64,000 bases of DNA from CAXBCP01 sp963977005 (GCA_963977005.1 CAXBMQ010000007.1:1-64000), one strand, 5' to 3'; shown: positions 1-9,631, counted from the stretch's first letter. Made by a program: numbers and translations. Notes: generated from the letters alone by a model not told the origin.

Positions 1-11
1 GGCGGCTGAGT

Positions 12-1505
12 ATGTCCGAGCCTATTTTTATCGGCGGCGAATGGAAGCCCGGGCGCGGTCCCGACATGGTGTCCATCTATCCCGCCGACGGGACCGAGAA
101 CGCCGTTGTTGCCGGTGCGAATGCCGCCGACGTCGACGAATCCGTGATGCGCGCAAAGGCGGCGATGGCCGATCCCGCGTGGCGCGACATGAAACCGCAC
201 GATCGCGGCGGGCTGCTGATGCGGGTCAGCCAGCTGATCTCGGAACGCGCCGACGACCTTGCGCGTCTCCAGATGCGCGACAACGGCAAACCCATCGGCG
301 AGACCCGCGCGCTGGTGGCGTCCGCCGCCGGGACGTTCCGCTATTACGGCGCGGTTGCCGAGACCATGGAAGAAGAGATCACGCCGTCGCGCGGCCCGTA
401 TGTGAGCATGAGCATCTACGATCCGATCGGCGTGGTGGCCGCGATCACGCCGTGGAATTCGCCGATCGCGTCGGACGCGCAGAAACTGGCGCCGGCGCTG
501 GCGGCAGGCTGCGCGGTGATCCTCAAACCCGCGGGCGTGACGCCGCTGGTGGCGCTGGAGCTGGGGCGCATCTGCGAAGCCGCCGGCATTCCGAAGGGCA
601 TCGTCAGCGTGCTGCCGGGCCCGGGCTCGGTCATCGGCGACGCGCTCGTCACCCATCCGGATATCGCGCGGGTCGCGTTCACCGGCGGTACCGAGGTCGG
701 GCGCGGAATCGCGCGCCAGGCGGCGGAGAAGCTGATGCCGGTATCGCTCGAACTGGGCGGCAAGTCGCCCACCATCGTGTTCGAGGACGCGCAGATCGAC
801 CATGCCGTGAACGGCGTGATCTTCGGCATTTTCTCGTCCTCGGGCGAAAGCTGCATCGCCGGTTCGCGCCTGTTCGTGCACCGCAATATCCTCGATCGTT
901 TCACCGAGGCGCTGGTCGCCAAGACGGCGGCCCTGCGGATCGGCGATCCGGCGTCGGAAACCACCCAGATGGGCCCGCTGGTTTCCACCGCGCACCGCGA
1001 CGGTATCGAAAAATACGTGGCCCTTGGCCGCGAAGAGGGCGGCGAAATCCTGACCGGCGGCGCACGGCCCGAAGATGCGGGCTATGCCAATCCCGCCGGC
1101 GGCGATTTCGCCTATGGCGGGGGAAGCTTCTATCTGCCGACGATCTTTACAGGTCTCGCCAACGACGCGCGCATGGTGCAGGAAGAAATCTTCGGACCCG
1201 TCCTCGCGGTCCTGCCATTCGATGACGAGGAAGACCTGGTTGCCCAGGCCAACGACACGGTCTTCGGTCTCGCCTGCGGGTTGTGGACCGAGGACTACCG
1301 CCGCGCATGGCGTCTTGCCCGGCGGATAGACGCCGGTACCGTGTGGATCAACACCTACAAGCTGTTCTCGATCGCGACCCCGTTCGGCGGGCTGAAAGAC
1401 TCCGGCACCGGGCGCGAAAAAGGCCGCCAGGGCATCCGCCAGTACCAGGAACAGAAAAGCCTGTACTGGGGCACGAACGAGGCGCCGCTCGGCTGGGCGG
1501 ATTAG
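12..1505 (+). CDS. Aldehyde dehydrogenase family protein
   Basis: NAD(P)-dependent oxidation of an aldehyde to the acid in the cytoplasm; substrate unknown. The 497-residue length is normal for the ALDH superfamily. Visible motifs are the oxyanion Asn in TPWNSP (about N149), Lys172 in LKPAG, the nucleotide-binding FTGGTEVG (223-230), the general base Glu in LELGGK (about E247), the nucleophile Cys281 in GESCIAG, and the EEIFGPVL segment near 394. All catalytic residues are present, unlike the CoA-acylating MmsA at 18.8 kb. A TGA at 7-9 may be the end of an upstream gene outside the window, so it may be the last gene of an operon. The next gene is convergent. Family is certain, substrate is not. 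Confidence 0.93.
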   Translation: MSEPIFIGGEWKPGRGPDMVSIYPADGTENAVVAGANAADVDESVMRAKAAMADPAWRDMKPHDRGGLLMRVSQLISERADDLARLQMRDNGKPIGETRALVASAAGTFRYYGAVAETMEEEITPSRGPYVSMSIYDPIGVVAAITPWNSPIASDAQKLAPALAAGCAVILKPAGVTPLVALELGRICEAAGIPKGIVSVLPGPGSVIGDALVTHPDIARVAFTGGTEVGRGIARQAAEKLMPVSLELGGKSPTIVFEDAQIDHAVNGVIFGIFSSSGESCIAGSRLFVHRNILDRFTEALVAKTAALRIGDPASETTQMGPLVSTAHRDGIEKYVALGREEGGEILTGGARPEDAGYANPAGGDFAYGGGSFYLPTIFTGLANDARMVQEEIFGPVLAVLPFDDEEDLVAQANDTVFGLACGLWTEDYRRAWRLARRIDAGTVWINTYKLFSIATPFGGLKDSGTGREKGRQGIRQYQEQKSLYWGTNEAPLGWAD

Positions 1506-1511
1506 GCGCGC

Positions 1512-2168
1512 TTATCCGTTCCGCCGCGTCGCCCGGATCACGTAGCAGAACCCGGTAAAATCCCACAGATCGTAGAGCACCGGACGGCGCAGTTTCAGCG
1601 AGCGGCGGAGGACGAGCAGAGGGGCGATCAGCATGCGCAGGCCCATGCGCCGGAATCCCGAATAGGCGATATCGAACCCTTCGGCGACGAGGATGGCTTC
1701 GATATCGGCACGCGGGTAAGTGCGCAGATGCGTCGCGTCGTCGTAGAAGTTCAGACCGAGGCCCTTGATCGGGAAGGTCTCGGATTCGACGCTCGGCCAT
1801 TCGAGATAGATCCGGCCCCCGGGACGTACCTTGCGGCACATCAGCGCCACCGCACGCGGGCCGTCCTCGAGATGTTCGATCGTGTGCGACGAGACGACGT
1901 AGTCGAAACCGTTATCGGGCAGGAACGACAGGTCGTCTTCATTAAGATCGCGCCGATGATAGACGTCGAACGCGTCGCGCTGGGCATCCGCCGGCACCGC
2001 AATATTGACGGCTTCGACATGCGCGGACGGGAACAGGGTCCTGGCGATGCGCCCGTCCTCCGGTCCGGCACCGATGTCGAGAATGCGGAACGGGCCGTCC
2101 TGCGGCGGCGCGGGCAGGTGGGCGTAGCGCGGGTTGAGACGGCGAAGCAGGGCGCGGCGCAGGCTCAT
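1512..2168 (-). CDS. Class I SAM-dependent methyltransferase
   Basis: A 218-residue protein with the SAM-binding motif ILDIGAGP (29-36) and the post-II segment SHTIEHLED (94-102), the pattern of small methyltransferases found in polysaccharide clusters. The start was placed at the ATG at 2168, because it overlaps the stop of the upstream glycosyltransferase in an ATGA junction (translational coupling); the open frame continues upstream but only inside that gene. It is the last gene of a leftward unit polymerase-glycosyltransferase-methyltransferase, so it probably methylates a sugar or lipid-linked glycan. The substrate is inferred from context only. Confidence 0.85.
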   Translation of the reverse strand: MSLRRALLRRLNPRYAHLPAPPQDGPFRILDIGAGPEDGRIARTLFPSAHVEAVNIAVPADAQRDAFDVYHRRDLNEDDLSFLPDNGFDYVVSSHTIEHLEDGPRAVALMCRKVRPGGRIYLEWPSVESETFPIKGLGLNFYDDATHLRTYPRADIEAILVAEGFDIAYSGFRRMGLRMLIAPLLVLRRSLKLRRPVLYDLWDFTGFCYVIRATRRNG

Positions 2169-3406
2169 ACGCTCTTCCGTCCGTCTGTGCGGGCAGCGAT
2201 CGCGTCGGCGAGAATTCGTCCGCGATCCGCCCAGTCGAACGCATGCTCCACCGCCGCGAACGCGTTGTCCTGGAGGCGGTTGAGCAGGGCGAAATCGTCC
2301 AGCGCGTTGAGGCATGTATCGGTCAGCGACTGCATGTCCGGGGCGAACACGATGCCGTCGCCGTCGGCCAGTGGCATGCCCGCGACGGCGCCGTGCAATG
2401 CTGCCACCGGCACGCGGCAGAACGCGTAGGACAGCACCTTGTGCTTGAACCCGCCGCCCGTCTGTTCGGGGACGACCCCGAGCCGCGTATCGGCGAGATA
2501 CGGCGCGACATCGTCATAGCGGCCCCGCACCAGCACGGTGGGCCAGTTGCGCGCGATCTTCGCCTTGTAAGCGTCCGGCATGGTGCCGAGAATTTCGATC
2601 TCCGCCCCCGCGGCGGCGAAGGCCGGGGCGGCAACGCGGAGAAACGCTTCCAGGTTCATCTGTTTGGCGATCCAGCCGAAACTGCCCACGATGGTCGCCC
2701 GCCGCGGCGTGATCTCGTCGATCGTCCGTGCGCGAACCACCGGGCCGCTATAGCCGGGCGTGACGATCACCGGCGCACAGCCCGGATTATCGGCGCGAAA
2801 AAGCGCGGCGTCTTCTGCGGTATTGGCCGTCACGATATCGGCCTGTTCCACCAGCCGCGCTTCAAGACGCGCGACCTTCGCCGCTTCGCGCCGTAGCGCC
2901 ATTTTCTTGACCGGGTTGCCGGAATATTCCGCCGCCGTCAGGGCGCGCACAGAAGTTTCGTGATTATGCGACAGGTAAACGATCGCCGGACGCCGGCGAC
3001 CCGCTGGCGATCCCGGCGGCAACAGGACGTCGAGCCCGTCGGCAAGGCCTGCAGCCCCGATGTGATCGATAATCACCGCGTCCCAGCCCGCGTTCGACAA
3101 GGCGTGCCGAAGCGCCGCCGATGCGGTGCGCGACCTGAAACGGGCCGCAATACTGGGAAGATCGCCCAGCAGGCTTGTCCAGGTCGCCCTGTCGACGGGC
3201 GGCATCACTTTCCAGTCGATCCGGCCGGTCTTTTGTCCCGCGGATTCCGGCGGCGGGGAGCGATGGTTGCTGTCCAGCGCGTGGCACAGGACGGTGATCG
3301 CTGCACCGGATTCCGCAAGTGCCTCTATCAGGCGCGCCGAATACAGGGCGTCGCCGCCGTAAAACGGCGGATAGGGCAGGAACCGCGTCAGCCAGAGGAC
3401 GTGCAT
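2165..3406 (-). CDS. Glycosyltransferase, GT-B fold
   Basis: A 413-residue sugar transferase, probably cytoplasmic and membrane-associated, adding a nucleotide-activated sugar to a growing polysaccharide. The N-terminal half starts with a typical beta strand and Gly-rich loop (LTRFLPYPPFYGGDA, 6-20) and contains SHNHET (146-151); the C-terminal half begins at VGSFGW (240-245) and has GGGFKHKVLSY (317-327) in the donor-binding area. This matches family 1/4 transferases, although the classical E-x7-E motif is not obvious. A GGGG ribosome site precedes the ATG. It sits 75 bases after the polymerase gene and overlaps the methyltransferase by four bases. Specific sugar unknown. Confidence 0.87.
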   Translation of the reverse strand: MHVLWLTRFLPYPPFYGGDALYSARLIEALAESGAAITVLCHALDSNHRSPPPESAGQKTGRIDWKVMPPVDRATWTSLLGDLPSIAARFRSRTASAALRHALSNAGWDAVIIDHIGAAGLADGLDVLLPPGSPAGRRRPAIVYLSHNHETSVRALTAAEYSGNPVKKMALRREAAKVARLEARLVEQADIVTANTAEDAALFRADNPGCAPVIVTPGYSGPVVRARTIDEITPRRATIVGSFGWIAKQMNLEAFLRVAAPAFAAAGAEIEILGTMPDAYKAKIARNWPTVLVRGRYDDVAPYLADTRLGVVPEQTGGGFKHKVLSYAFCRVPVAALHGAVAGMPLADGDGIVFAPDMQSLTDTCLNALDDFALLNRLQDNAFAAVEHAFDWADRGRILADAIAARTDGRKSV

Positions 3407-3481
3407 GACGACCCCGGGGTAGTGCGCCGACGGGAGGTGCGGGCCATCGGCTCATTCGCAGAACCGCCGTTTTTCCGGATT

Positions 3482-4789
3482 CTAGACGTCTGCACCGGCC
3501 TGCTGCCTTGTTGTTTCCGACAGCGGCATGTCTTGTTGCAGCCAGGTGGCGGTTTGCCGTTTTTCGCGCGCGGCCAGTAACCCGGTGGTCGCGACGACCA
3601 GAATCAGCGGCGGCACAATTATGGTGCCGAACAGGAACAGTATGCCCAGCAGGAAGACGATCGGGGCGATGTAGGTCCTGACGATTATCGACCGGTAAAA
3701 CATCCCGAGGAAGACCACGCCCGCGATCCCCAGCTCGGAGATGATGTTCAGCAACAGAATATCGGACTTGTACCGCTTTATCAGGTCCAGGTTGATGAAG
3801 TTGTCGAATTCCGCGCCGTAAACGCCGAAAAGGCGGAAATTCCCGTACCCGGTACCAATCGGGAAGCTTTCGTATACGACTTCGAGGGCGACCTTCGTCG
3901 ACGCGAAGCGCATGTTCATGGACGGATCCGCTCCCTGGAGTATTTCGCCGATCCTGTCCCACTGGAGGTACGTCATCAGTGCAACGGCCAGGAGAGCGAA
4001 GATGCCGCCCACAATGAACATCAGACTTGAGCGGCGGCCTGCCATGTACATGAGGCCGAATAAAATCCCGAACAGGTAAGCCGTGCCGGAATTTATCAAC
4101 CAGGCGGCCAGTATATATCCGCAAAGGGCGCCGGTTCGCCGTTCCGGCGCGAGGTAATGGATGACGAGATAGGTAGAGGCCAGCCCTATGGCTGCCCATG
4201 CCGGTTCCCGACTGATTCCGGACGCCCGAAACCCGTACTGGTCACTGACAATGGGTTGGCTGAGAAATTCCAGCAGGTTCAGGCTGACCCCGCCGATATG
4301 CCAGGCCAGGGCAACCAGGACGATGGAAACGATCTGAATAACATGCAGGGCGAGAGCCGTTCCCAGGATATTCTGCAGAAAACGCTCCTCTTCCGGCCGG
4401 TCGAGCATCTGCTCGAACAGCAGGCGGGTCACGAACAACATGACGATGAAGAGAACTGTCTGGCCGTATCCGAGAATGTAGAATTCGTCCCGGACGGCGA
4501 GTTGGACAAACAGCCAGAGCGTTGCAAAAAGGATAAAATGCAGCGACGCGCTGAATTGTTTCTGGATACCGAAACCCGGGTTCCTGAAATAGAAAACCCC
4601 CAGTGCCGCAAAAAATAACGGAATCCCCAGAAGGTGCGGGCTCGGAACATTGTATGCCTCTCTCAGGAAATATCCGAACCCCTCGCTGAAACACACCAGA
4701 AACGTCAGCGCGATCAAAAGCGGGGAATAATGCGGCCGCAGCGGTTGTTGTGTGAACGCGCCGCTGCGATGAGCCAGGCGGGTGCCCAT
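3482..4789 (-). CDS. O-antigen polymerase/ligase-like membrane protein (Wzy-type)
   Basis: A 435-residue polytopic membrane protein with about ten hydrophobic segments and the family's large periplasmic loop. Features shared with Wzy/WaaL-type proteins are SREPAWAAIG in the middle, FPIGTGYGNFRL, and the late ELGIAG segment within a hydrophobic stretch. Such proteins join repeat units of surface polysaccharide on the periplasmic face. First gene of a leftward unit with a glycosyltransferase and methyltransferase. Base composition is clearly less G+C rich than the housekeeping genes around it, suggesting acquisition or exchange, as is common for wzy genes. It cannot be told from sequence alone whether it is a polymerase or a ligase. 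Confidence 0.8.
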   Translation of the reverse strand: MGTRLAHRSGAFTQQPLRPHYSPLLIALTFLVCFSEGFGYFLREAYNVPSPHLLGIPLFFAALGVFYFRNPGFGIQKQFSASLHFILFATLWLFVQLAVRDEFYILGYGQTVLFIVMLFVTRLLFEQMLDRPEEERFLQNILGTALALHVIQIVSIVLVALAWHIGGVSLNLLEFLSQPIVSDQYGFRASGISREPAWAAIGLASTYLVIHYLAPERRTGALCGYILAAWLINSGTAYLFGILFGLMYMAGRRSSLMFIVGGIFALLAVALMTYLQWDRIGEILQGADPSMNMRFASTKVALEVVYESFPIGTGYGNFRLFGVYGAEFDNFINLDLIKRYKSDILLLNIISELGIAGVVFLGMFYRSIIVRTYIAPIVFLLGILFLFGTIIVPPLILVVATTGLLAAREKRQTATWLQQDMPLSETTRQQAGADV

Positions 4790-5099
4790 GCAATCAGTCC
4801 CCTATATCGGCGGCGGGCGGGCGCGGCAGTAAACGCGTCGACAGGCTTGGGTCCGGGCGTCGGCACAGGCGACACTTCGACAGGTGCGGCGCACGACAGG
4901 AACGGTGGTGTACTTTTTGCTGCATCCGAATAGCGTTATACCAAGTCAAAGCTGAAAACGGGTAAAACAAATTGAGCCGGAGTAATTCCGCGGCAATTGG
5001 TTTGCCCGCCCGACGATAAGTGCTCGCCATCTGGCGTGAGGGGATAAATCGTCCAATGAATTCGGGCGATATCCCGACCCTGTTCAGGAAAGGAACGGT
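4790..5099. other. Divergent intergenic region between polymerase and glycosyltransferase
   Basis: About 310 bases with no convincing gene. It must hold the promoters of the leftward polymerase unit and of the rightward glycosyltransferase. The centre (about 4915-4980) is AT-rich. A short dyad TCGGG-CGATAT-CCCGA lies near 5064-5079. I see no confident -35/-10 pair. Confidence 0.5.
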
Positions 5100-6173
5100 T
5101 TGAAAAAGATACTCATCGACGGGCTGAATTTTCACCCGATGGACGGGGGGTTTTCGTCCGCTTTTTTGGATCTGTTGCGGACGGTCGGGTCGTTGAGGGA
5201 TTTTGAATTTTTCCTGCTGCACGACGAGAGATACGATCGATTGTTCCGCGGGTTCGACATACAGACCGTGGGAGTCCGGGTGCCGCGCAAGTTTCGCAGC
5301 TTTTACGGCTATCTCAGGTTTCAACATCTGTCGGATCACCTGAACGCCGATGCGATCCATTGCGAGATTTCGGCGGTTCCCTGGCAAGCGGATATACCGG
5401 TTTCCGCGACGGTACATGACCTGTTTTTTCTCGAGGAGAGCCGGCGGCGGGGGCGTGTAATCCGCGGCGTTATCGACGACCTTTACTGGAAGCGGGTGTA
5501 TCTCAAATCGTTGCACAGGGCGAAGATCATCAAGTGCATTTCCGAACACACGAAGGCGGTCTTTCAGTCGACGATCCCTTATGACGGACCGGTTGAGGTC
5601 GTATATCCGCGCTTTGCTCCGCCCGAAAACACCGTGCCGCCCGCCGGTTTCCCGGCGTCCGACAACGAGCTGAAAATAATGTTTCTCGGAAGCGTCATCG
5701 GAAGGAAGAACCTGCCTTATCTTCTCGAAGCGCTATCGACGGTCCAAAGACCGTGGCGGCTGGACATTGTGGGGAACGTCTGGGAGGTCGACAGCCGGAC
5801 AAAAGAGCGGCTGAAAGATGCCCGCATAACGGTCCACGGATATGTGTCGGAAGAGGCGAAGCAGGCCTTGTTCGACCGGAGCCACTTGGTCGTCCTGCCG
5901 TCCCTGGAGGAGGGGTTCGGTTATCCGGTCGCAGAGGCGATGCTTCGAAAACGCGCCGTCCTGGTGTCCGATATTCCCGTATTCCGCGAATACGTCCCTG
6001 CCGCATGCCGGTTCGACCTGGAAAACCCGCTGGATTTGTCGGCGAAAATAGATGGGCTCGACCGGGGAAACTACGCGCACCGGATATCCGATTGTTGGGA
6101 TGCGGTGCAAAGGTTCGATGCCCGACAAAGTATAGAGGCCCATCAGGCGTTTTTCGACAAGCTGCTGGACTGA
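5100..6173 (+). CDS. Glycosyltransferase family 4-like protein
   Basis: A 357-residue GT-B glycosyltransferase. It opens with KKILIDGLNFHP, has an acceptor-domain segment VSATVHDLFFLEE (101-113), a domain junction at IMFLGSVIGRKN (193-204), and the classical donor-phosphate motif LPSLEEGFGYPVAEAM (266-281), in which the glutamates are spaced as in family 1/4 enzymes. The start is a TTG at 5100 preceded by AGGAAAGGA; no ATG or GTG fits better. The gene stands alone on the plus strand and converges with the next glycosyltransferase. Its lower G+C content and many TTT/AAA codons differ from the neighbourhood and point to transfer. Confidence 0.9.
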   Translation: MKKILIDGLNFHPMDGGFSSAFLDLLRTVGSLRDFEFFLLHDERYDRLFRGFDIQTVGVRVPRKFRSFYGYLRFQHLSDHLNADAIHCEISAVPWQADIPVSATVHDLFFLEESRRRGRVIRGVIDDLYWKRVYLKSLHRAKIIKCISEHTKAVFQSTIPYDGPVEVVYPRFAPPENTVPPAGFPASDNELKIMFLGSVIGRKNLPYLLEALSTVQRPWRLDIVGNVWEVDSRTKERLKDARITVHGYVSEEAKQALFDRSHLVVLPSLEEGFGYPVAEAMLRKRAVLVSDIPVFREYVPAACRFDLENPLDLSAKIDGLDRGNYAHRISDCWDAVQRFDARQSIEAHQAFFDKLLD

Positions 6174-6216
6174 ATTCTGCGTGCAAGCCGTTGTTCCGGC
6201 AGTTCGATCGCATTGG

Positions 6217-7350
6217 TCAGGACGATGTCGCCCGGTCGATCGCGGAAAGCCACCCTTCGCGGAAGGTTTCGGGTGACGGCGTGTGCGCCCTGTTCGCTGC
6301 TTTGCGAGCGCTTTCGGCGATTTGCCGCGCTTCCGACAGTTTTTCGCGAAGGTGTCCGGGGTCGAGCGAGTCGAGCCACAGAACCCGGGAGTCATCGGCG
6401 AATTCGTCTACCGCCCAGGTAAACCGGGTCGTGACGACACAGCCACCGAGCGCGAGGACCTCATGCATGATTCCACTGGTGCCGGTGCCGTAGCTTTCGA
6501 TGTCGTAGGGCAGGACCAGGACATCGATACCGCTCACCAGCCGGGTGAAGGCATCGTTGTCGAGATGCCCGTTCAAAAACCGGACCGCATCGGTGTTGCG
6601 ATGGGCCAGGCGCAGCGCCGCGGCCTCCGGGAAGCTGTCGTCTGCCGCCGTATCGGGAAGCTGCACGTCGATCTGCGCAGGGCCGGGCAGGTCGAGAGCG
6701 GCATCGATGACCCGACTGTAGAACGCGGCCCCTTTTTCGGGACGGAACAATCCGACAAGGCCGAAACGAACCGCCTCCCCCTCGGCTTTCGGCGGGATAT
6801 CCGCCGGCCGTTCGCGCACCGGTATCGTCACCAGGCTGCCTGGCACTCCCGTCAGGCCTTCCCAGAAAGACAGGGCGCTGCGGGAATCCGATACCGGGTG
6901 CAGGTGCCCGCGCCGGGCAAGCCTGCGCACGATTTTCTCAAGCGCCGTGGACTTCCAGCCAGATCGTCCGACAATACCCGAAGCACCGCGCCGCAGCACG
7001 AACAGGAACACGGCCGCGGGCGCGCGCAGCCGCAACCTGACCGCGAGGAACGCTGCGACGAAATCGACAAAGTCCGGGTTGGGCAGAATCAGAATGGCGC
7101 GGCCGTCGGCGGAGGAGCGTGCGGCAAGCGCGCGGAACCGGCTGAGCAGATATTCCAGCCGCCGCCAGCGAGACGTCAGCAGCGCGGTATTTGCACCATT
7201 GCGGAAAGGCGCAAAACTCTCCGAAGCCATCGGGCCCAGGGCGTCTTCAAGCGCGGCAAGATAGTCGGCCTGGTGTCCGCCCGGGCGGCGACCGACCACG
7301 GTATCGATAATCGTAATCGGCGGGCAGGATTCGGCGACAGGGGCGGGCAC
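6217..7350 (-). CDS. Glycosyltransferase, GT-B fold
   Basis: A 377-residue putative glycosyltransferase. N-terminal segment VVGRRPGGHQADYL (18-31) looks like an acceptor-domain loop. The second domain starts at FGLVGLFRPEKG (196-207), and LPYDIESYGTGTSGIMHE (280-297) occupies the donor-phosphate site, with TGTSGIMHE replacing the more usual EGFGLPxxE. The start is GTG at 7350 with GGAG six bases upstream. It is divergent from the glycosyltransferase at 7508 (about 157 bases between) and convergent with the one at 5100. The family assignment rests on the C-terminal half; the sugar is unknown. Confidence 0.8.
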   Translation of the reverse strand: MPAPVAESCPPITIIDTVVGRRPGGHQADYLAALEDALGPMASESFAPFRNGANTALLTSRWRRLEYLLSRFRALAARSSADGRAILILPNPDFVDFVAAFLAVRLRLRAPAAVFLFVLRRGASGIVGRSGWKSTALEKIVRRLARRGHLHPVSDSRSALSFWEGLTGVPGSLVTIPVRERPADIPPKAEGEAVRFGLVGLFRPEKGAAFYSRVIDAALDLPGPAQIDVQLPDTAADDSFPEAAALRLAHRNTDAVRFLNGHLDNDAFTRLVSGIDVLVLPYDIESYGTGTSGIMHEVLALGGCVVTTRFTWAVDEFADDSRVLWLDSLDPGHLREKLSEARQIAESARKAANRAHTPSPETFREGWLSAIDRATSS

Positions 7351-7507
7351 GTCGGACTCCGATCGGGCGGAACAGGGGCGTTAGAATGAACGGCGCAATC
7401 TATCGCTTTCACGCCGTGGACCAAACCGCTTATAACCGGCGGCCTCTTAACGCAGCCTTATCTCTGCAAGGAAGTTCTTCCGACAGCCGGACACGATCGA
7501 GAGAAAC

Positions 7508-8698
7508 ATGAGAATCCTCATCCACGACTATGGCGGGTACCCGTTCTCCGTCGAGCTCGCGCGCGAACTGGCGCGGACCGGCGATGTCGTGGACTACGCC
7601 TACAACTTCGACAACACGACGCCGAAGGGCGCGCTGGACCGTAAATCCGACGACGCAGAGAGCTTCTCGCTTCATCCGCTTACCCTCGGTCGGCCGCTGC
7701 GCAAATACGACCTGATTCGCCGTTTCGTGCACGAGCGCGCTTACGGACGGGTGCTGGCAGATCATATCCGGGCCACCGCACCCGATGTGATCCTGTCCGG
7801 CAACGGCTCGGTCGACACGGTGCCGCCCAGCATGGCGGCGGCGCGCGATGTGGGCGCGCGGTTCATCTACTGGTTCCACGATATTCAGTGGATCGGCATT
7901 CGCGCGGCCCTGGCGAAGCGCCTGCCGGTCGGAGGCGGGCTGGTGGCGCGGCGCTACCGGCGGCTGGAACGCCAATGCCTGCGTGACAGCGACGGGGTGA
8001 TCAATATCAGCGATCTGTTCGCCGATGAATGCGATGCGGCGGGCGTGGCGCCGGCGGCGCGAACCGTGCTGCCGAACTGGGCGCCGATCGGTGAACTGCC
8101 CGTAATGCGGCGCGATAATGACTGGGCGCGGCGACACGACCTGGTCGGCAAGACCTGCTTTCTCTATGCCGGCACGCTCGGCTTCAAGCACGATCCGTCG
8201 GTGCTGTTCGACCTTGCGATGCACTTCAGCGGCCGCGACGAGGTCTGCGTCGTTGTCGTGTCGGAAGGGCCGGGCGCCGCCTACCTGGCGAAGCGGCAGT
8301 CGGAAACGCCATGCCCCAATCTGCGCCTGCTGCCGTTCCAGTCCTACGAAGACCTGCCGGCGGTCCTCGCCTCGGGCGATGTGCTGCTGGCAATGCTGGA
8401 CGAGGAAGGTGCGCGGTTTTGCGTACCCTCCAAGATATTGACGAATTTCTGCGCTGCCCGCCCGGTGCTGGCGTCGCTGTCGGGCGCGAACCCGGCGGCC
8501 CGGTTGATCGCCGAGACCGGGGCGGGCATTGCCGTGCCGCCGGGAAACCCGCAGGCGTTTCTGAAGGCCGCCGCCGATCTCGCCGATGACGGTATCACCC
8601 GCGGCGCAATGGGGGCCGCGGGCAGGGCCTATGCCGAGCGCGCATTCGATGTGCGGCGGATTGCCCCGCGTTTCCGGAAATTTCTGACAGGCGCCTGA
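7508..8698 (+). CDS. Glycosyltransferase family 4 (WbuB/WcaI-like)
   Basis: A 396-residue GT-B enzyme beginning ILIHDYGGYPFSVELAREL, the usual first strand and Gly/Pro loop of this group. Further features are the YWFHDIQWIG segment (121-130), a second domain starting YAGTLGFKHDP (220-230), and a C-terminal PSKILTNF segment near 308-315 that contacts the nucleotide diphosphate in colanic-acid-type transferases. GAGAGA lies just before the ATG. It probably adds a sugar (UDP-GlcNAc/Fuc-type donors are usual in the family) to the same surface polysaccharide as its neighbours; donor and acceptor are not visible. Confidence 0.88.
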   Translation: MRILIHDYGGYPFSVELARELARTGDVVDYAYNFDNTTPKGALDRKSDDAESFSLHPLTLGRPLRKYDLIRRFVHERAYGRVLADHIRATAPDVILSGNGSVDTVPPSMAAARDVGARFIYWFHDIQWIGIRAALAKRLPVGGGLVARRYRRLERQCLRDSDGVINISDLFADECDAAGVAPAARTVLPNWAPIGELPVMRRDNDWARRHDLVGKTCFLYAGTLGFKHDPSVLFDLAMHFSGRDEVCVVVVSEGPGAAYLAKRQSETPCPNLRLLPFQSYEDLPAVLASGDVLLAMLDEEGARFCVPSKILTNFCAARPVLASLSGANPAARLIAETGAGIAVPPGNPQAFLKAAADLADDGITRGAMGAAGRAYAERAFDVRRIAPRFRKFLTGA

Positions 8699-8746
8699 AA
8701 CCGCGGGCTTGCAGCGAGAAAGCGTCGCGAGGTTTGCCTGCGGGGT

Positions 8747-9454
8747 TTATCGGGGTGCGACGTTGCGGCGCGCGCGCCAGGTCCATTCTCGATTGCGCGA
8801 GCTTTTGGCGTCGCCGCGCAGTTCGTTAGCGCTGACGATACGTCCCCGACGTTCGACCCAGCCGCCGAGCTTGTTGTCATAGTTGATGCGGATTTCGTCG
8901 CCGCGCAGCTGCCATTTCCAGAATGCCGGGCTTTCGACCTCGGCAACCTTGCCATCTGGCGCCAGGCGGAGCGTCAGGGTCGCGCCGTCGCGGTCGGTGA
9001 GAGTCCAGACGCTGTCGACGAAGGTCGCGCCCGCAGCGGCGGCGGCATTCGGCACGGCGCTGTCGGTTGGCGTGACGCTGGTGGCCGCCGCGGCCGTACT
9101 CGCCGCGGCACCGGTCGACGCCGGCGTGACCGCGGGGGCGGGCTTCTCAATAGCGGCGATAAGGGCGCGGTAAAGCGGCTCGGTTACCCGGCCGTCCGCC
9201 GGCAGGCCGGCCCTTTGCTGAAACGCGCGGACGGACCGGGTCGTGCGGTCGCCGATCAGTCCGTCGGCGGGGCCGGGATCGTATCCGAGCCGCACCAGCG
9301 CATCCTGCACCTGCTGGACAAGCGCGCGTGCAGGACGTTCCGCCTGGGCGATAAGTATCTGTCCGGGCTGAATCGCGGCGGCCGGCCCGAGGACCGACGC
9401 CAGCACGATCGCGGCGCCGAAGACAACGCCAATTCCGTCGATCGAGTATTTCAT
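8747..9454 (-). CDS. Secreted protein with peptidoglycan-binding domain
   Basis: A 235-residue protein starting at the ATG at 9454; an upstream ATG at 9493 is in frame but adds 13 non-secretory residues. Residues 1-38 hold a hydrophobic export segment ending in Ala-rich sequence. Residues about 43-97 match the PG_binding_1 fold (VQDALVRLGYDPGPADGLIGDRTTRSVRAF contains its core pattern in two parts). A low-complexity Ala/Thr/Pro linker (105-143) leads to a compact C-terminal beta domain (146-226) beginning VDSVWTLTDRDG, of no family I recognise. Probably periplasmic and attached to the wall. Divergent from the export locus, so it may share its control region. Confidence 0.8.
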   Translation of the reverse strand: MKYSIDGIGVVFGAAIVLASVLGPAAAIQPGQILIAQAERPARALVQQVQDALVRLGYDPGPADGLIGDRTTRSVRAFQQRAGLPADGRVTEPLYRALIAAIEKPAPAVTPASTGAAASTAAAATSVTPTDSAVPNAAAAAGATFVDSVWTLTDRDGATLTLRLAPDGKVAEVESPAFWKWQLRGDEIRINYDNKLGGWVERRGRIVSANELRGDAKSSRNREWTWRARRNVAPR

Positions 9455-9623
9455 ATTGCCTGTGTCCCGATATCTGTGTCCCCGTCCCGTCACGGAAGCC
9501 CGCCGAGGGAATATACCCGCGATTGCGCGGGCGGCAATATGTGTGCACGTCGATCCGCATCGACCCCGGTGTCGGCAAATCCGTCGCCGGCATCGTGGCG
9601 CAGGAATCCGTTAACCGTAAACG

Positions 9624-9631
9624 TTAACCAT
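9624..9631 (+). promoter_or_regulatory. CtrA-type half-site TTAACCAT (copy 1)
   Basis: The octamer TTAACCAT preceded by CG, with another TTAACC thirteen bases upstream at 9611. TTAACCAT is the half-site reported for the cell-cycle regulator CtrA in alphaproteobacteria. The two TTAA cores are nine bases apart rather than the classical seven, so this is a candidate only. Confidence 0.4.

Noticed and set aside
9611..9627. Full CtrA box TTAA-N7-TTAA
   Set aside because: The TTAA cores are nine bases apart. Only the half-site TTAACCAT is supported.
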